Shown here: one piece after another, positions 16,489 to 26,663 of the stretch | How the letters are laid out: each line of letters opens with the position of its first letter | Position numbering within the stretch: the stretch's first letter is position 1 | Assembly: GCF_014648855.1 (NCBI RefSeq) | Contig: NZ_BMRX01000003.1 | Span: 62,001-126,000, forward strand | Direction of reading: 5' to 3' | Length of the DNA: 64,000 bases | Source of the DNA: Streptomyces parvulus | GTDB taxonomy: Bacteria; Actinomycetota; Actinomycetes; Streptomycetales; Streptomycetaceae | The notes under the pieces: generated by a model | Told to the model about the DNA's origin: nothing | Database searches by the model: none | The model's input: only the letters and a program-made list of their open reading frames with translations | Program-made: the position numbers and the translations under genes

Positions 16489-17039
16489 GCCCCGGCCCCT
16501 TCGCCGGGCAGCTCGGCGAGCTCCGCCAGCGCGTGCCGGAGCCATCCCGTCCAGAAGGTCTCCAGGTCGATGCCGGCCCGCAGCACGAGGTGGCGCAGCC
16601 GGTCCTCGGCGCCGTCCCTGCCGGGCGGGAAGTCGCGTTCCTCGATCTCCCGGTACTCCGCCAACTGGCGCTCGTGCAGGTCCAGGTGGCGGCGCAGGTC
16701 GTCTCCGACACCGGCGGTGCCGACCACCGCGGCGGCCCGCAGGCGCAGCAGCATCGTGTCCCGCAGGGGCCTCGGGTCCTGGGGCGCGGCGGTCCAGCGG
16801 GCCAGTTCCTCGCGGCCCGCGGGCAGCACCTCGTAGGACTTCTTCTGCCCGCGGGCCGGCTGCCGGCCGGGCAGCTCGCGGATCAGTCCCTCGGTCTCCA
16901 GCTTCCCCAGCTCACGGTAGATCTGCTGGTGCGTCGCCGACCAGAAGTAGCCGATGGAGCGGTCGAACCGTCGGGTCAGCTCCAACCCGGAGGACGGCTT
17001 TTCGACCAGGGCGGTGAGGATCGCGTGCGGGAGGGACAT
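16476..17039 (-). CDS. PadR family transcriptional regulator
   Basis: 187 residues. The N-terminal winged helix (LPHAILTALVEKPSSGLEL, YFWSATHQQIYREL, GLI) is that of PadR, and the C-terminal helices match the Vir_act_alpha_C dimerisation domain. It starts 40 bases after the dienoyl-CoA reductase gene on the same strand, so it is probably co-transcribed with it and may control it. The 3' end overlaps the convergent surface-protein gene by 13 bases. Confidence 0.88.
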   Translation of the reverse strand: MSLPHAILTALVEKPSSGLELTRRFDRSIGYFWSATHQQIYRELGKLETEGLIRELPGRQPARGQKKSYEVLPAGREELARWTAAPQDPRPLRDTMLLRLRAAAVVGTAGVGDDLRRHLDLHERQLAEYREIEERDFPPGRDGAEDRLRHLVLRAGIDLETFWTGWLRHALAELAELPGEGAGAQNR

Positions 17040-17079
17040 GCGCTCATCCTAGGGACGGCCGCGGCCCTCCCGGCGCCCG

Positions 17080-19128
<2,049 letters not shown>

Positions 19129-19138
19129 CTAGAGGACG

Positions 19139-19176
19139 GCCGCCTCTTTGTGCAACTAGTTGCACAAAGAGGCGGC
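19139..19176. promoter_or_regulatory. 38-bp perfect palindrome upstream of fadH
   Basis: The centre is GTGCAACTAGTTGCAC and the arms extend with perfect symmetry to 19139 and 19176 (outer arms GCCGCCTCTTT and AAAGAGGCGGC). It lies between the fadH start (19095) and the stop of the upstream same-strand gene (19206). The loop-free dyad and TTGCAC half-sites suggest a MarR-type dimer operator. As RNA it could also end transcription of the upstream gene, so a dual role is possible. Confidence 0.6.
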
Positions 19177-19205
19177 GCACACCACACCGCCACGGCGGCG
19201 TGCGG

Positions 19206-19580
19206 TCAGCGGCTCTCCAGCCGTACGTGCAGCTCGCGCTCCTGGTCCCCGGAGGCCGTGCTCAGGTCGTGCACGGTGAACAGGGAGTCCAGGGTGGTGC
19301 GGAACCTCTCGATCGCCCAGTAGCCGCCCTGCACGTCGGCGTCCACCGACTCCCGGAGCGCGGCGGGGCCGCTCTCGTCCCGCCGCGCGTCCGCCACGTC
19401 GAAGGTGCCGAGCCACACGGTCGGGCGGACCTCGTGGTACTCCCGGGTCGCGTCGCCGGTGTGCCGGTCCGACGACGCGTAGCGCGCGCAGAGCGCGTCG
19501 AACACGGCCCGGGCGTCCTCCTTGCTGCACCCGCTCAGCTCCACGGAGACGGATTCCGGGTGCAGTCGCTCAGCGTCCAT
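19206..19580 (-). CDS. Hypothetical protein, 124 residues
   Basis: The ATG at 19580 is preceded by GAGGAG at eight bases, better than the longer frame starting at 19610. The protein is soluble and mixed-charge with no signal peptide or membrane segment. The middle (RPTVWLGTFDVADARRDE) and end (RELHVRLESR) look like a compact alpha-beta domain, but I recognise no family. It lies upstream of fadH on the same strand, separated by the 38-bp palindrome. Confidence 0.68.
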   Translation of the reverse strand: MDAERLHPESVSVELSGCSKEDARAVFDALCARYASSDRHTGDATREYHEVRPTVWLGTFDVADARRDESGPAALRESVDADVQGGYWAIERFRTTLDSLFTVHDLSTASGDQERELHVRLESR

Positions 19581-19657
19581 CGTGATCGCTCCTCTCCTGG
19601 CCCGTACCACCAGAAAAGCACCACCCGGGCCCGAGCACTACCGGCGCGGGGGCCGGG

Positions 19658-20545
19658 TCAGCCGCGGGTGAAGCGGTAGGTCTTGCTGTCGGTGAGCACG
19701 CAGAATCCCGGCGACACCACGATGACGCGCAGGGTGCCGGTGCGCCGGTCGTAGTCGATGCCCTCCGTCTCGAAGCCGCCGGAGCAGGCGCTGCGCAGGG
19801 GCAGCTGCCGCAGGGCGGTGACCCGGCCGGTGACGTCCGCGGCACCGTTCGGGACGGCGGACAGGTCGATCCGCAGCAGCGGCTTGGTCATCCCGAAGAG
19901 GGTGCCCTCCGGGTCGTCCGAGGAGCACAGCAGGGTGGTCGCGTCGAGGAAGTCGCAGCCCTGGACGTCCCGCACGGGGCGGTCCAGGCGCACGGTGGAG
20001 ACGAGGGGGAGGTCCGCGGACGGCGAGGTGGACGGGTTGACGCCGGGCGTGGGGAAGACCAGGAGCCGGTTCATGGTGCCCCACTCGCCGGAGAGCATCC
20101 AGCGGCCGTCCGGCGAGACGGCCGACCAGGAGTTGTTCAGGGCCTCACCCGGGCCGAGGGTGTGCACGTACTCCGACCACTTTCCGTCGGGCGACTGCAC
20201 GCGGTACATCTTCGCGCCGCCGTCGTCGCGCTGGTACGGCTCGATGTAGTGGCCGTCGTAGGAGGCGTCGGGGTCGCCGACGTGGTTCCAGCCGCGGGTG
20301 CTCAGGGACAGGGGGATGGTGCCGATCCCGGTGTAGCGGTTGGGGCTGCCGGCCGGGACCTCGACCGAGGCCAGGCCCTGGCTCTCGGTGAGGGGGTCGG
20401 CGCGGTCGGAGCCGACCTCGTTCCAGGTGTCGGCGGCGGGCGCGGCGGCCGCGGGGCCCGCGAGGCCGACGGAGAGGGCGAGGGCGGCGAGTCCGGCCAG
20501 TCCGGCCAGGAAGGGGTGACGACACTGCCGGGCGCGCAGGGGCAT
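19658..20545 (-). CDS. Secreted beta-propeller-like protein
   Basis: 295 residues from the ATG at 20545, which has AGGAG five bases upstream and begins a clear signal peptide ending AGPAAAAPAADTW. The mature part has repeated strands such as SPDGKWSEYVHTL, SPDGRWMLSGEWG and YDRRTGTLRVIVV, typical of WD40/beta-propeller-like folds, plus four Cys that could form disulfides. No catalytic motif was seen. It stands alone, divergent from the PAS-GAF phosphatase gene. Extracellular role unknown. Confidence 0.78.
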   Translation of the reverse strand: MPLRARQCRHPFLAGLAGLAALALSVGLAGPAAAAPAADTWNEVGSDRADPLTESQGLASVEVPAGSPNRYTGIGTIPLSLSTRGWNHVGDPDASYDGHYIEPYQRDDGGAKMYRVQSPDGKWSEYVHTLGPGEALNNSWSAVSPDGRWMLSGEWGTMNRLLVFPTPGVNPSTSPSADLPLVSTVRLDRPVRDVQGCDFLDATTLLCSSDDPEGTLFGMTKPLLRIDLSAVPNGAADVTGRVTALRQLPLRSACSGGFETEGIDYDRRTGTLRVIVVSPGFCVLTDSKTYRFTRG

Positions 20546-20780
20546 GGAGGCTCCTCGGTGGGGGGCGTGGGTCCGGCGCACAGTCTGGACCGACCCGAAA
20601 GGGCATGTACAGACCAACTCCGGACGCGCTTCGTGCGGCGGTCCGCGCCGGGCCGGGTGATGCTGGAAGGAGTCCGCGCAGCCGCCGGGAATCGGCCCCG
20701 TGCGCGGTGGAACGCGGTAGAACAAAGGGAGCCGGCATCGGGAAGGCGTGCCGCGTGGAACGGTGAAGGCGGGGCGTGGG

Positions 20781-22859
20781 ATGAGTGCATCCGGGTCTGC
20801 CGGGTTCGGGGGCGACGCGTCGCCCCGTGGTCCCGTGGGGCCCAGCGGTCTGCTCGACCTGCTGAACGTGGCCTCGGTCGTGCTGGACGCCGAGGGCCGG
20901 ATCGTCCTGTGGAGTCCGCAGGCCGAGGAGCTGTTCGGCTACTCCGCGCGGGAGGCCCTCGGGCAGTACGCCGCGCGCATCATGGTCCACGAGAACCAGC
21001 TGGACCTGGTCGTCGACCTGTTCTCCGAGGTCATGAAGACCGGCCGGAGCTGGGCCGGGGCGTTCCCGGTGCGCCACAAGGACGGCGGCACCCGGCTGGT
21101 GGAGTTCCGCAACATGCGGCTGCTGGACGACCGGGGGGACGTCTACGCGCTCGGGCTGGCGGCGGACCAGACGACGGTGCGGCGGCTGGAGCGCGACGTG
21201 GCGCTCTCCTCGCGGGTCATCACGCAGTCGCCGGTCGGGCTGGCGGTGCTCGACACCGACCTGCGGTACGTGTCGGTCAACCCGGCCCTGGAGCGCATCA
21301 ACGGCATCCCGGCCGCCGACCACCTCGGCCGCACGACCCTGGAGCTGCTGCCCGGGATCGACGCGGCGCACCTGGAGGCCGCCGCCCGCGAGGTGCTGGA
21401 GAGCGGGCGGCCGGTGATCGACCGTCCCACGACCGGGCGGACGCCGGCCGATCCGGACGAGGACCACGCCTGGTCCGTCTCGCTGTACCGGCTGGACGAC
21501 GCCCTGGGCACCGTCCTGGGCGTGGCCGTCTCGGTCGTGGACGTCACCGAGCAGTACCGGGCGAGCGCCGAGGCGGAGGCCGCGCGGCGCCGCCTGGCCT
21601 CGGTCGCGGACGCCTCCGCCCGCATCGGCACGACGCTGCGCCTTGACCGCACCGCGCACGAACTGGCCGACGTGGCCGTGCCCGGACTGGCCGACGTCGC
21701 CGCCGTCGACCTGCTCCAGGCCGTGGTGGAGGGCCGGCGCACCAGTCTGCGGCCCGCCGAGCCGGCCGTGATGAGGGCGCTGGCCGTGCACGCGCGGGAG
21801 GCCCCCGACGCGCTGCGGGCGGCCGACCAGCCGGGCCAGGTCGCGCGCTACGGGCCGGAGCGGCTGGTCACCGAGTGCGTGCGCAGCGGCCGGCCGGTGC
21901 GGGTGGCGCGGGTGACCGACGCGGACCTGGAGCGCATCGCCCGCTCACCGGAGGCGGCGGAGCTGCTGCGCCGGGCGGGCGTGCACTCGTACCTCGCGGT
22001 GCCGCTGATCGCGCGGGGCGAGGTGCTCGGCGCCCTGGACCTGAAGCGGACCGCCAATCCGCTGCCGTTCGGCGACGACGACCTGCTGCTCGCCCGGGAG
22101 CTGGCGGCGCGGGCCGCGCTGCAGATCGACAACGCCCGCTGGTACCAGAACGCCCGCACCACCGCCCTCACCCTCCAGCGCAGCCTGCTGCCCAGCCACC
22201 CGCCCGTCACCGGCGGCCTCGAGGTCGCCTCCCGGTACCAGCCGGCCGGCGCCACCAGCGAGGTGGGCGGCGACTGGTTCGACGTGATCGAGCTGGAGGA
22301 GGACAAGACCGCCCTGGTGGTGGGCGACGTGATGGGCAGCGGCATCGCGGCGGCGGCCTCGATGGGGCGGCTGCGGACCGCGACCAACACGCTGGCCTCC
22401 CTCGATCTCGACCCGGCGCTGCTCCTGGAGCACCTGGACCGCACCACGACCGGCCTGGACCAGGCCATCGCGACCTGTGTCTACGCCGTCCACGACCCGC
22501 ACCGCCGGCGGTGCCTGATCGCCAACGCGGGCCACCTGCCGCCGGTGAGGCTGCGGGAGGGGCGTCCGCCCGAGCTGCTGGACCTGCCCACCGGTGTGCC
22601 GCTGGGCGTGGGGGGCGTCCCGTTCGTCACCACCGAGGTGGCGCTGGAGCCGGGCGACCGGCTGGTGCTGTACACCGACGGCCTCGTCGAGACCCGCCGG
22701 CATCCCCTGGACGAGCGGCTGGACGCCCTCCTCGCGCTGCTGGACGGCCCGGACCGCCCGCTGGAGGAGGTCTGCGACCAGCTTCTGCGCACCCTGCACC
22801 AGCCGGAGAACTCCGACGACGTGGCCCTGCTGATCGCCCGGGCGACGCCGCCCGGCTAG
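20781..22859 (+). CDS. PAS-GAF-SpoIIE (PP2C) serine phosphatase, RsbU-like
   Basis: About 692 residues. Order: PAS (about 25-135, IVLWSPQAEELFGYSA), second PAS (about 140-265, ending VVDVTEQYRA), GAF (about 285-445, VPLIARGEVLGALDLKR), and a PP2C/SpoIIE domain with ATSEVGGDWFD, LVVGDVMGSGIAAA and LYTDGLVETR, which contain the metal-binding Asp residues. Such proteins dephosphorylate anti-anti-sigma factors in sigma-B-like partner-switching. Redox, light or ligand sensing by PAS/GAF is likely but not visible. The start is uncertain: ATG 20781 is chosen, while GTG 20748 or 20763 would add 6-11 residues. Confidence 0.87.
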   Translation: MSASGSAGFGGDASPRGPVGPSGLLDLLNVASVVLDAEGRIVLWSPQAEELFGYSAREALGQYAARIMVHENQLDLVVDLFSEVMKTGRSWAGAFPVRHKDGGTRLVEFRNMRLLDDRGDVYALGLAADQTTVRRLERDVALSSRVITQSPVGLAVLDTDLRYVSVNPALERINGIPAADHLGRTTLELLPGIDAAHLEAAAREVLESGRPVIDRPTTGRTPADPDEDHAWSVSLYRLDDALGTVLGVAVSVVDVTEQYRASAEAEAARRRLASVADASARIGTTLRLDRTAHELADVAVPGLADVAAVDLLQAVVEGRRTSLRPAEPAVMRALAVHAREAPDALRAADQPGQVARYGPERLVTECVRSGRPVRVARVTDADLERIARSPEAAELLRRAGVHSYLAVPLIARGEVLGALDLKRTANPLPFGDDDLLLARELAARAALQIDNARWYQNARTTALTLQRSLLPSHPPVTGGLEVASRYQPAGATSEVGGDWFDVIELEEDKTALVVGDVMGSGIAAAASMGRLRTATNTLASLDLDPALLLEHLDRTTTGLDQAIATCVYAVHDPHRRRCLIANAGHLPPVRLREGRPPELLDLPTGVPLGVGGVPFVTTEVALEPGDRLVLYTDGLVETRRHPLDERLDALLALLDGPDRPLEEVCDQLLRTLHQPENSDDVALLIARATPPG

Positions 22860-23683
22860 CCGCGCTCCCGCACGCCGGTCACCACATGGGCGTACAGCTC
22901 GTCCGAGACCGCGACGCGGGCGGTGAGACCGGCCCGGGTGAAGGCGGCGAGGGCGGCGGGCGCCTGGGCCTCGCTCGTCTCGGCCAGCAGGCAGCCGCCC
23001 GGGGCGAGCCAGCCGGGCGCCTCGGCCGCGACCCGGCGCAGCACGTCGAGCCCGTCGGCCCCGCCGTCCAGGGCGACCAGCGGTTCGTGGTCGCGGGCCT
23101 CGGACGGCAGCAGGGCGACCTCGCCGGTGGGCACGTAGGGCACGTTGGCCGCGAGGATGTCGACGCGGCCGCGCAGGGCGGCGGGCAGCGCCTCGAACAG
23201 GTCGCCGGTGTGCACCCGGCCGCCGGCGTCCGCGAGGTTGCCGCGGGCGCAGCTCACGGCCACCGGGTCGACGTCGGCGGCGTGCACCTCTGGCCGGTCC
23301 AGGGCGGCGGCGAGGGCCGCGCCCACGGCGCCGGAGCCGCAGCACAGGTCCACGACGAGGGACGCGCGCGGCGCGAGGGCGAGGGCCTCGGCGACCAGGA
23401 ACTCGGTGCGGCGGCGGGGCACGAACACCCCGGGGGCGACCGCGACGCGCAGTCCGCGGAACTCGGCCCAGCCGAGGACGAGTTCGAGGGGCAGTCCGCG
23501 GACGCGACGGTCGACGAGGGCGGCGAGTCCGCCCGCGGTGCCGGCGGCGGCGATCAGGAGTGCCGCCTCGTCCTCGGCGAAGACGCAGCCCGCGGCGCGG
23601 AGCGCGGCGACGACGGAGTCACGCGGCGGGAGGTCCCCGGCGGAGGGCGGGGGCGAGGGGTGTGCGGGGGATGACGAGGGCAT
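22856..23683 (-). CDS. PrmC/HemK-related protein N5-glutamine methyltransferase
   Basis: 275 residues. VVDLCCGSGAVGAAL is SAM motif I. LAANVPYVPTGEV replaces the classical NPPY of PrmC with NVPY, a form seen in the PrmC-related actinobacterial subfamily. VDPVAVSCARGN supplies the acidic ribose contact. The substrate could be a release factor or another Gln-containing protein; the housekeeping prmC is expected elsewhere near prfA. The stop overlaps the end of the phosphatase gene by 4 bases (convergent). Confidence 0.83.
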   Translation of the reverse strand: MPSSSPAHPSPPPSAGDLPPRDSVVAALRAAGCVFAEDEAALLIAAAGTAGGLAALVDRRVRGLPLELVLGWAEFRGLRVAVAPGVFVPRRRTEFLVAEALALAPRASLVVDLCCGSGAVGAALAAALDRPEVHAADVDPVAVSCARGNLADAGGRVHTGDLFEALPAALRGRVDILAANVPYVPTGEVALLPSEARDHEPLVALDGGADGLDVLRRVAAEAPGWLAPGGCLLAETSEAQAPAALAAFTRAGLTARVAVSDELYAHVVTGVRERG

Positions 23684-23851
23684 GGAAGCCGAGAGCCTTT
23701 CGGGAACCGAAGGGCGCTCTCGCGGTCAGCCGTCGACGGCGACCGTGCTGCCGCGAGGTGGGAGCACCCGGGTCGACACAGCGGTGATGGGTCCCACCTC
23801 CAGGCGTCCGACGGCCGGGACGATCCGCGGCCGCCGGTCACACTACCCCAA

Positions 23852-23866
23852 GTTGTACTCTGCAAC
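23852..23866. promoter_or_regulatory. GTTG-N7-CAAC inverted repeat before a MarR gene
   Basis: GTTGTACTCTGCAAC lies 22 bases before the MarR start, in the 204-base divergent region. Its position overlaps the expected core promoter of the MarR gene, as for autoregulatory MarR sites. The arms are only four bases, so support is modest. Confidence 0.3.
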
Positions 23867-23887
23867 CAGCGAGGTGGAGGAGGATCC

Positions 23888-24361
23888 GTGGCGGCTGCCG
23901 AGATGCCCGACGACACGGCGGACACGGCCGTGGAGACCGTCCAGCGCGAGATGACGGCGTTCGCCCGCCGGGCCCGCGCGTCGGCGGGGCGCATGCATCC
24001 CGAGCTGTCGCTGGTGTCGTACACGCTCCTCGGCCACCTGGAGGAGACGGACGGCTGCCGGGCCACCGACCTGGCCGCCCACTACGCCCTCGACAAGTCG
24101 ACGGTCAGCCGCCAGGTGTCCGCGCTGGAGCGGGCCGGGCTGGTGGAGCGGCGGCCGGATCCGGACGACCAGCGCGTTCAGGTGCTGCACCTCACGGAGG
24201 CCGGGCGGCGCATCCTGGCGCAGGTCACCGAGAGCCGCCGGGCGGCCTTCCGGGAGCGGCTGGCCGGCTGGCCCCCGGAGGACCTGGTCCGCTTCGCCGC
24301 GTATCTGGAGCGGTACAACGCGTGGCGGGGCGGTCCGCTGGGCGGGGACGAGGACCGGTGA
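23888..24361 (+). CDS. MarR family transcriptional regulator
   Basis: 157 residues. The winged HTH is visible as CRATDLAAHYALDKSTVSRQ followed by the wing ERRPDPDDQRVQVLHLTEAG. The GTG start at 23888 follows GAGGTGGAGGAGG. It is 89 bases upstream of a molybdopterin oxidoreductase/flavin reductase pair on the same strand and is the obvious candidate regulator of it. The ligand is unknown. Confidence 0.88.
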   Translation: MAAAEMPDDTADTAVETVQREMTAFARRARASAGRMHPELSLVSYTLLGHLEETDGCRATDLAAHYALDKSTVSRQVSALERAGLVERRPDPDDQRVQVLHLTEAGRRILAQVTESRRAAFRERLAGWPPEDLVRFAAYLERYNAWRGGPLGGDEDR

Positions 24362-24408
24362 GCGCCGCCGGGCACGTACCGTTGACGGCGTAACGCACTG
24401 ATCACGCC

Positions 24409-24431
24409 GGCCGCGAGCACTTCTCGCGGCC
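24409..24431. other. Perfect hairpin in the leader of the oxidoreductase operon
   Basis: GGCCGCGAG (24409-24417) pairs with CTCGCGGCC (24423-24431) around CACTT, ending 19 bases before the ATG at 24451. It lies between the MarR gene and the oxidoreductase, so it could be a terminator for the former or an attenuator/5' leader structure for the latter. No T-run follows. Confidence 0.4.
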
Positions 24432-24450
24432 GCCCGAAAGGCCGCACCGC

Positions 24451-25056
24451 ATGAACACCACCCGAGGCTTCGCCGGGCGCCCGCGCGCCGCCCGGCCGGG
24501 GCTGCCGCCCGGCCAGTACGACGCGGGCGACGACTGGCCCGTGCTGTCCGCCGAGGTCACCCCCGACCTGGCCGCCGCCGACTGGACCTTCCGGGTGAGC
24601 GGTCTGGTGGCCGAGCCGCGCACCTGGGACCTCGCGCGGGCGCGCCGTTTCCCGGCGTCGGCCTACGAGGGCGACATCCACTGCGTGACCGGCTGGTCGA
24701 AGTTCGGCGTGCGGTTCGGCGGCGTGTCCCTGGACGCCTTCCTTGAGGCGGCCGGCCCGCTGGCGTCCGCGACGCACGCGGTCGCCTACGCGCACACCGG
24801 CTACACCGCGAACCTGCCGCTCGCGGACCTGACCGGCGGCCGCGCCTGGATCGCCTGGGAGTACGACGGGCGGCCGCTCGCCCCCGAGCACGGCGGCCCG
24901 GCGCGGCTGGTGGTGCCGCACCTGTACTTCTGGAAGAGCGTGAAGTGGCTCGCCGGCCTGGAACTGCTCGACCGGGACCGGCCGGGCTTCTGGGAGCAGA
25001 ACGGCTACCACGAGCGCGGCAACCCCTGGGAGGAGCAGCGGTACTCCGGTGACTGA
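24451..25056 (+). CDS. Molybdopterin-dependent oxidoreductase (sulfite oxidase/YedY fold)
   Basis: 201 residues, one Moco-binding domain. Cys in EGDIHCVTGWSKF is the molybdenum ligand. FGGVSLDAFL and HGGPARLVVPHLYFWKS are also typical of the sulfite oxidase superfamily. There is no Tat signal and no dimerisation domain, so it is a short cytoplasmic form. GAAAGG precedes the ATG. The downstream FAD reductase overlaps by 8 bases, which suggests an electron-transfer pair in which the flavoprotein feeds or drains the Moco enzyme. The substrate is not predictable. Confidence 0.85.
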   Translation: MNTTRGFAGRPRAARPGLPPGQYDAGDDWPVLSAEVTPDLAAADWTFRVSGLVAEPRTWDLARARRFPASAYEGDIHCVTGWSKFGVRFGGVSLDAFLEAAGPLASATHAVAYAHTGYTANLPLADLTGGRAWIAWEYDGRPLAPEHGGPARLVVPHLYFWKSVKWLAGLELLDRDRPGFWEQNGYHERGNPWEEQRYSGD

Positions 25057-25825
25057 GACGGCCACGCACACGACGGGGGCCGAAGCGCCCCTCACCCGGT
25101 TCGCCGTGCCCGGACGCATCGAGGTGAACGGCCTGGTGGCAGGGGTCTGGCAGACGGCGACCCTCACGGAGATCCGCCGCGAGACACCCCGCGCGTCCAC
25201 CTTCCGGTTCGCGGTGCCCGGCTGGGCGGGGCACCTGCCGGGCCAGCACCTGATGGTGCGGCTCACCGCGGCGGACGGGTACGTGGCACAGCGCCACTAC
25301 TCGCTGGCGTCCGCGCCGGACGGCTCGGGGCACATCGAGCTGACCCTCGACCACGTCGCGGACGGTGAGGTGTCCGGCTGGTTCCACTCGGTGGCGCGGC
25401 CCGGCGACCGGATCGAGGTGCGCGGCCCGCTGAGCGGCTTCTTCGCCTGGCCCGGCGACCGGCCGGCCCTGCTGCTGGGCGCGGGGTCCGGGGTCGTGCC
25501 GCTGATGTCGATGATCCGGCACCACCGGGCGCGGGGGCTGACGGTGCCGCTGCGGATGCTGGTGTCCGCGCGCGGCCCGGACGAGTTGATCTACGCCGGC
25601 GAGTTCGGCGCGGAGACGACTCCCGTGTTCACCCGGAGCGCGCCGGCCGGGACCCCGGTGGGCCGGCTGACCGCCGCGCACCTGGCGCCGCTGCTCACCG
25701 CGCCGCCGGAGGGCGGGTGGGAGGCGTACGTGTGCGGCTCGAACGCCTTCGCCGAGCACGCGTCACGGCTGCTGGTGGCCGGGGGCCAGCCGGTGGAGCG
25801 GATCCGGATCGAGCGCTTCGGCTGA
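25049..25825 (+). CDS. Ferredoxin-NADP reductase-type FAD oxidoreductase
   Basis: 258 residues. RHYSLAS is the FAD-binding RxYS motif, LLGAGSGVVPLMSMIRHH the pyridine-nucleotide-binding glycine loop, and YVCGSNAFAEHA the C-terminal NAD(P) motif. There is no 2Fe-2S ferredoxin domain at either end, so electrons would pass directly to the partner. The GTG start overlaps the Moco enzyme gene by 8 bases, so the two are translationally coupled. Confidence 0.87.
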   Translation: MTETATHTTGAEAPLTRFAVPGRIEVNGLVAGVWQTATLTEIRRETPRASTFRFAVPGWAGHLPGQHLMVRLTAADGYVAQRHYSLASAPDGSGHIELTLDHVADGEVSGWFHSVARPGDRIEVRGPLSGFFAWPGDRPALLLGAGSGVVPLMSMIRHHRARGLTVPLRMLVSARGPDELIYAGEFGAETTPVFTRSAPAGTPVGRLTAAHLAPLLTAPPEGGWEAYVCGSNAFAEHASRLLVAGGQPVERIRIERFG

Positions 25826-25988
25826 TCCCCGGCGAACTTCACCGCCGAGGATGGGCGAGGCCCCGCGGGACTGGGTACCAGACCAGTACGGGCACTCGCA
25901 CACTGGCGCGACCCGGAGGCTCGGTGGCACCCCGCCCGTCACGGCCTTCCGCCCCGCCTCCGGTCGCGGTGATCGCGGGGAGGTCGAC

Positions 25989-26573
25989 ATGCGGACCCGG
26001 GTGCGCGGCTGGCGCTGGCGGCACAATCCGCTGCGCCGCCGGTCGGACGTCGTCGAGACCTGGACCCTGCTCGTCGTCGGCCTCCTGCTGCTCGTGGGCG
26101 CGCCGCTGCTGGGGGCCGCCACGGCCTGGTGGGGGTACGGGCAGGCGCAGGCGATCGTGGCGGAGCAGCGGGCGGAACGGACCCGGGTGAGCGCCGAGGT
26201 CGCCGGCGACACCGACGGCAGCCTGCCGTCCGCTCAGCTCGACGGGCAGCACACGTACCGCGCCACCGTGCGCTGGACGACGCCGGACGGCGCGGAGCGG
26301 AGCACCACGGCGCGGGTTCCCGGCGACGCCCGGCAGGGTGACCGGGTGGACGTGTGGCTGGACTCCCGCGGGCGCGGCGTGCCGCCGCCCTCGGACGGCG
26401 CGCAGGTCTGGCAGCACAGCGCCACCGTCGGCTCCTTCACCGCCATCGGGACCGGGCTGACGGTGCTCCTGGTGCACCGTGCGGTGCGCGGGGTCGCGCT
26501 CAGGCGCCGGATGAACGAGTGGGACCGCGACTGGGCCCGCACCGAGCCGCAGTGGACGCACCGCAGGGCCTGA
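25989..26573 (+). CDS. Rv1733c-like two-TM membrane protein
   Basis: 194 residues from the ATG at 25989, which follows GGGGAGG; the longer frame from 25851 has no site. A basic N-terminus (WRWRHNPLRRRSD) precedes one transmembrane helix (TLLVVGLLLLVGAPLLGA), a ~100-residue extracytoplasmic region with a beta-rich HTYRATVRWTTPDG core, and a second helix (SFTAIGTGLTVLLVHRAV). This pattern matches the mycobacterial Rv1733c family, conserved in actinobacteria but without known function. Confidence 0.83.
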   Translation: MRTRVRGWRWRHNPLRRRSDVVETWTLLVVGLLLLVGAPLLGAATAWWGYGQAQAIVAEQRAERTRVSAEVAGDTDGSLPSAQLDGQHTYRATVRWTTPDGAERSTTARVPGDARQGDRVDVWLDSRGRGVPPPSDGAQVWQHSATVGSFTAIGTGLTVLLVHRAVRGVALRRRMNEWDRDWARTEPQWTHRRA

Positions 26574-26663
26574 GGGCGCCCCGCCGGGACCTGGCCGGTC
26601 CTCCCGCCCCTCACGTACGGTGTGATCATCCGGACGCTCGTCACCCCGCAAAGGCGGTTCCCG

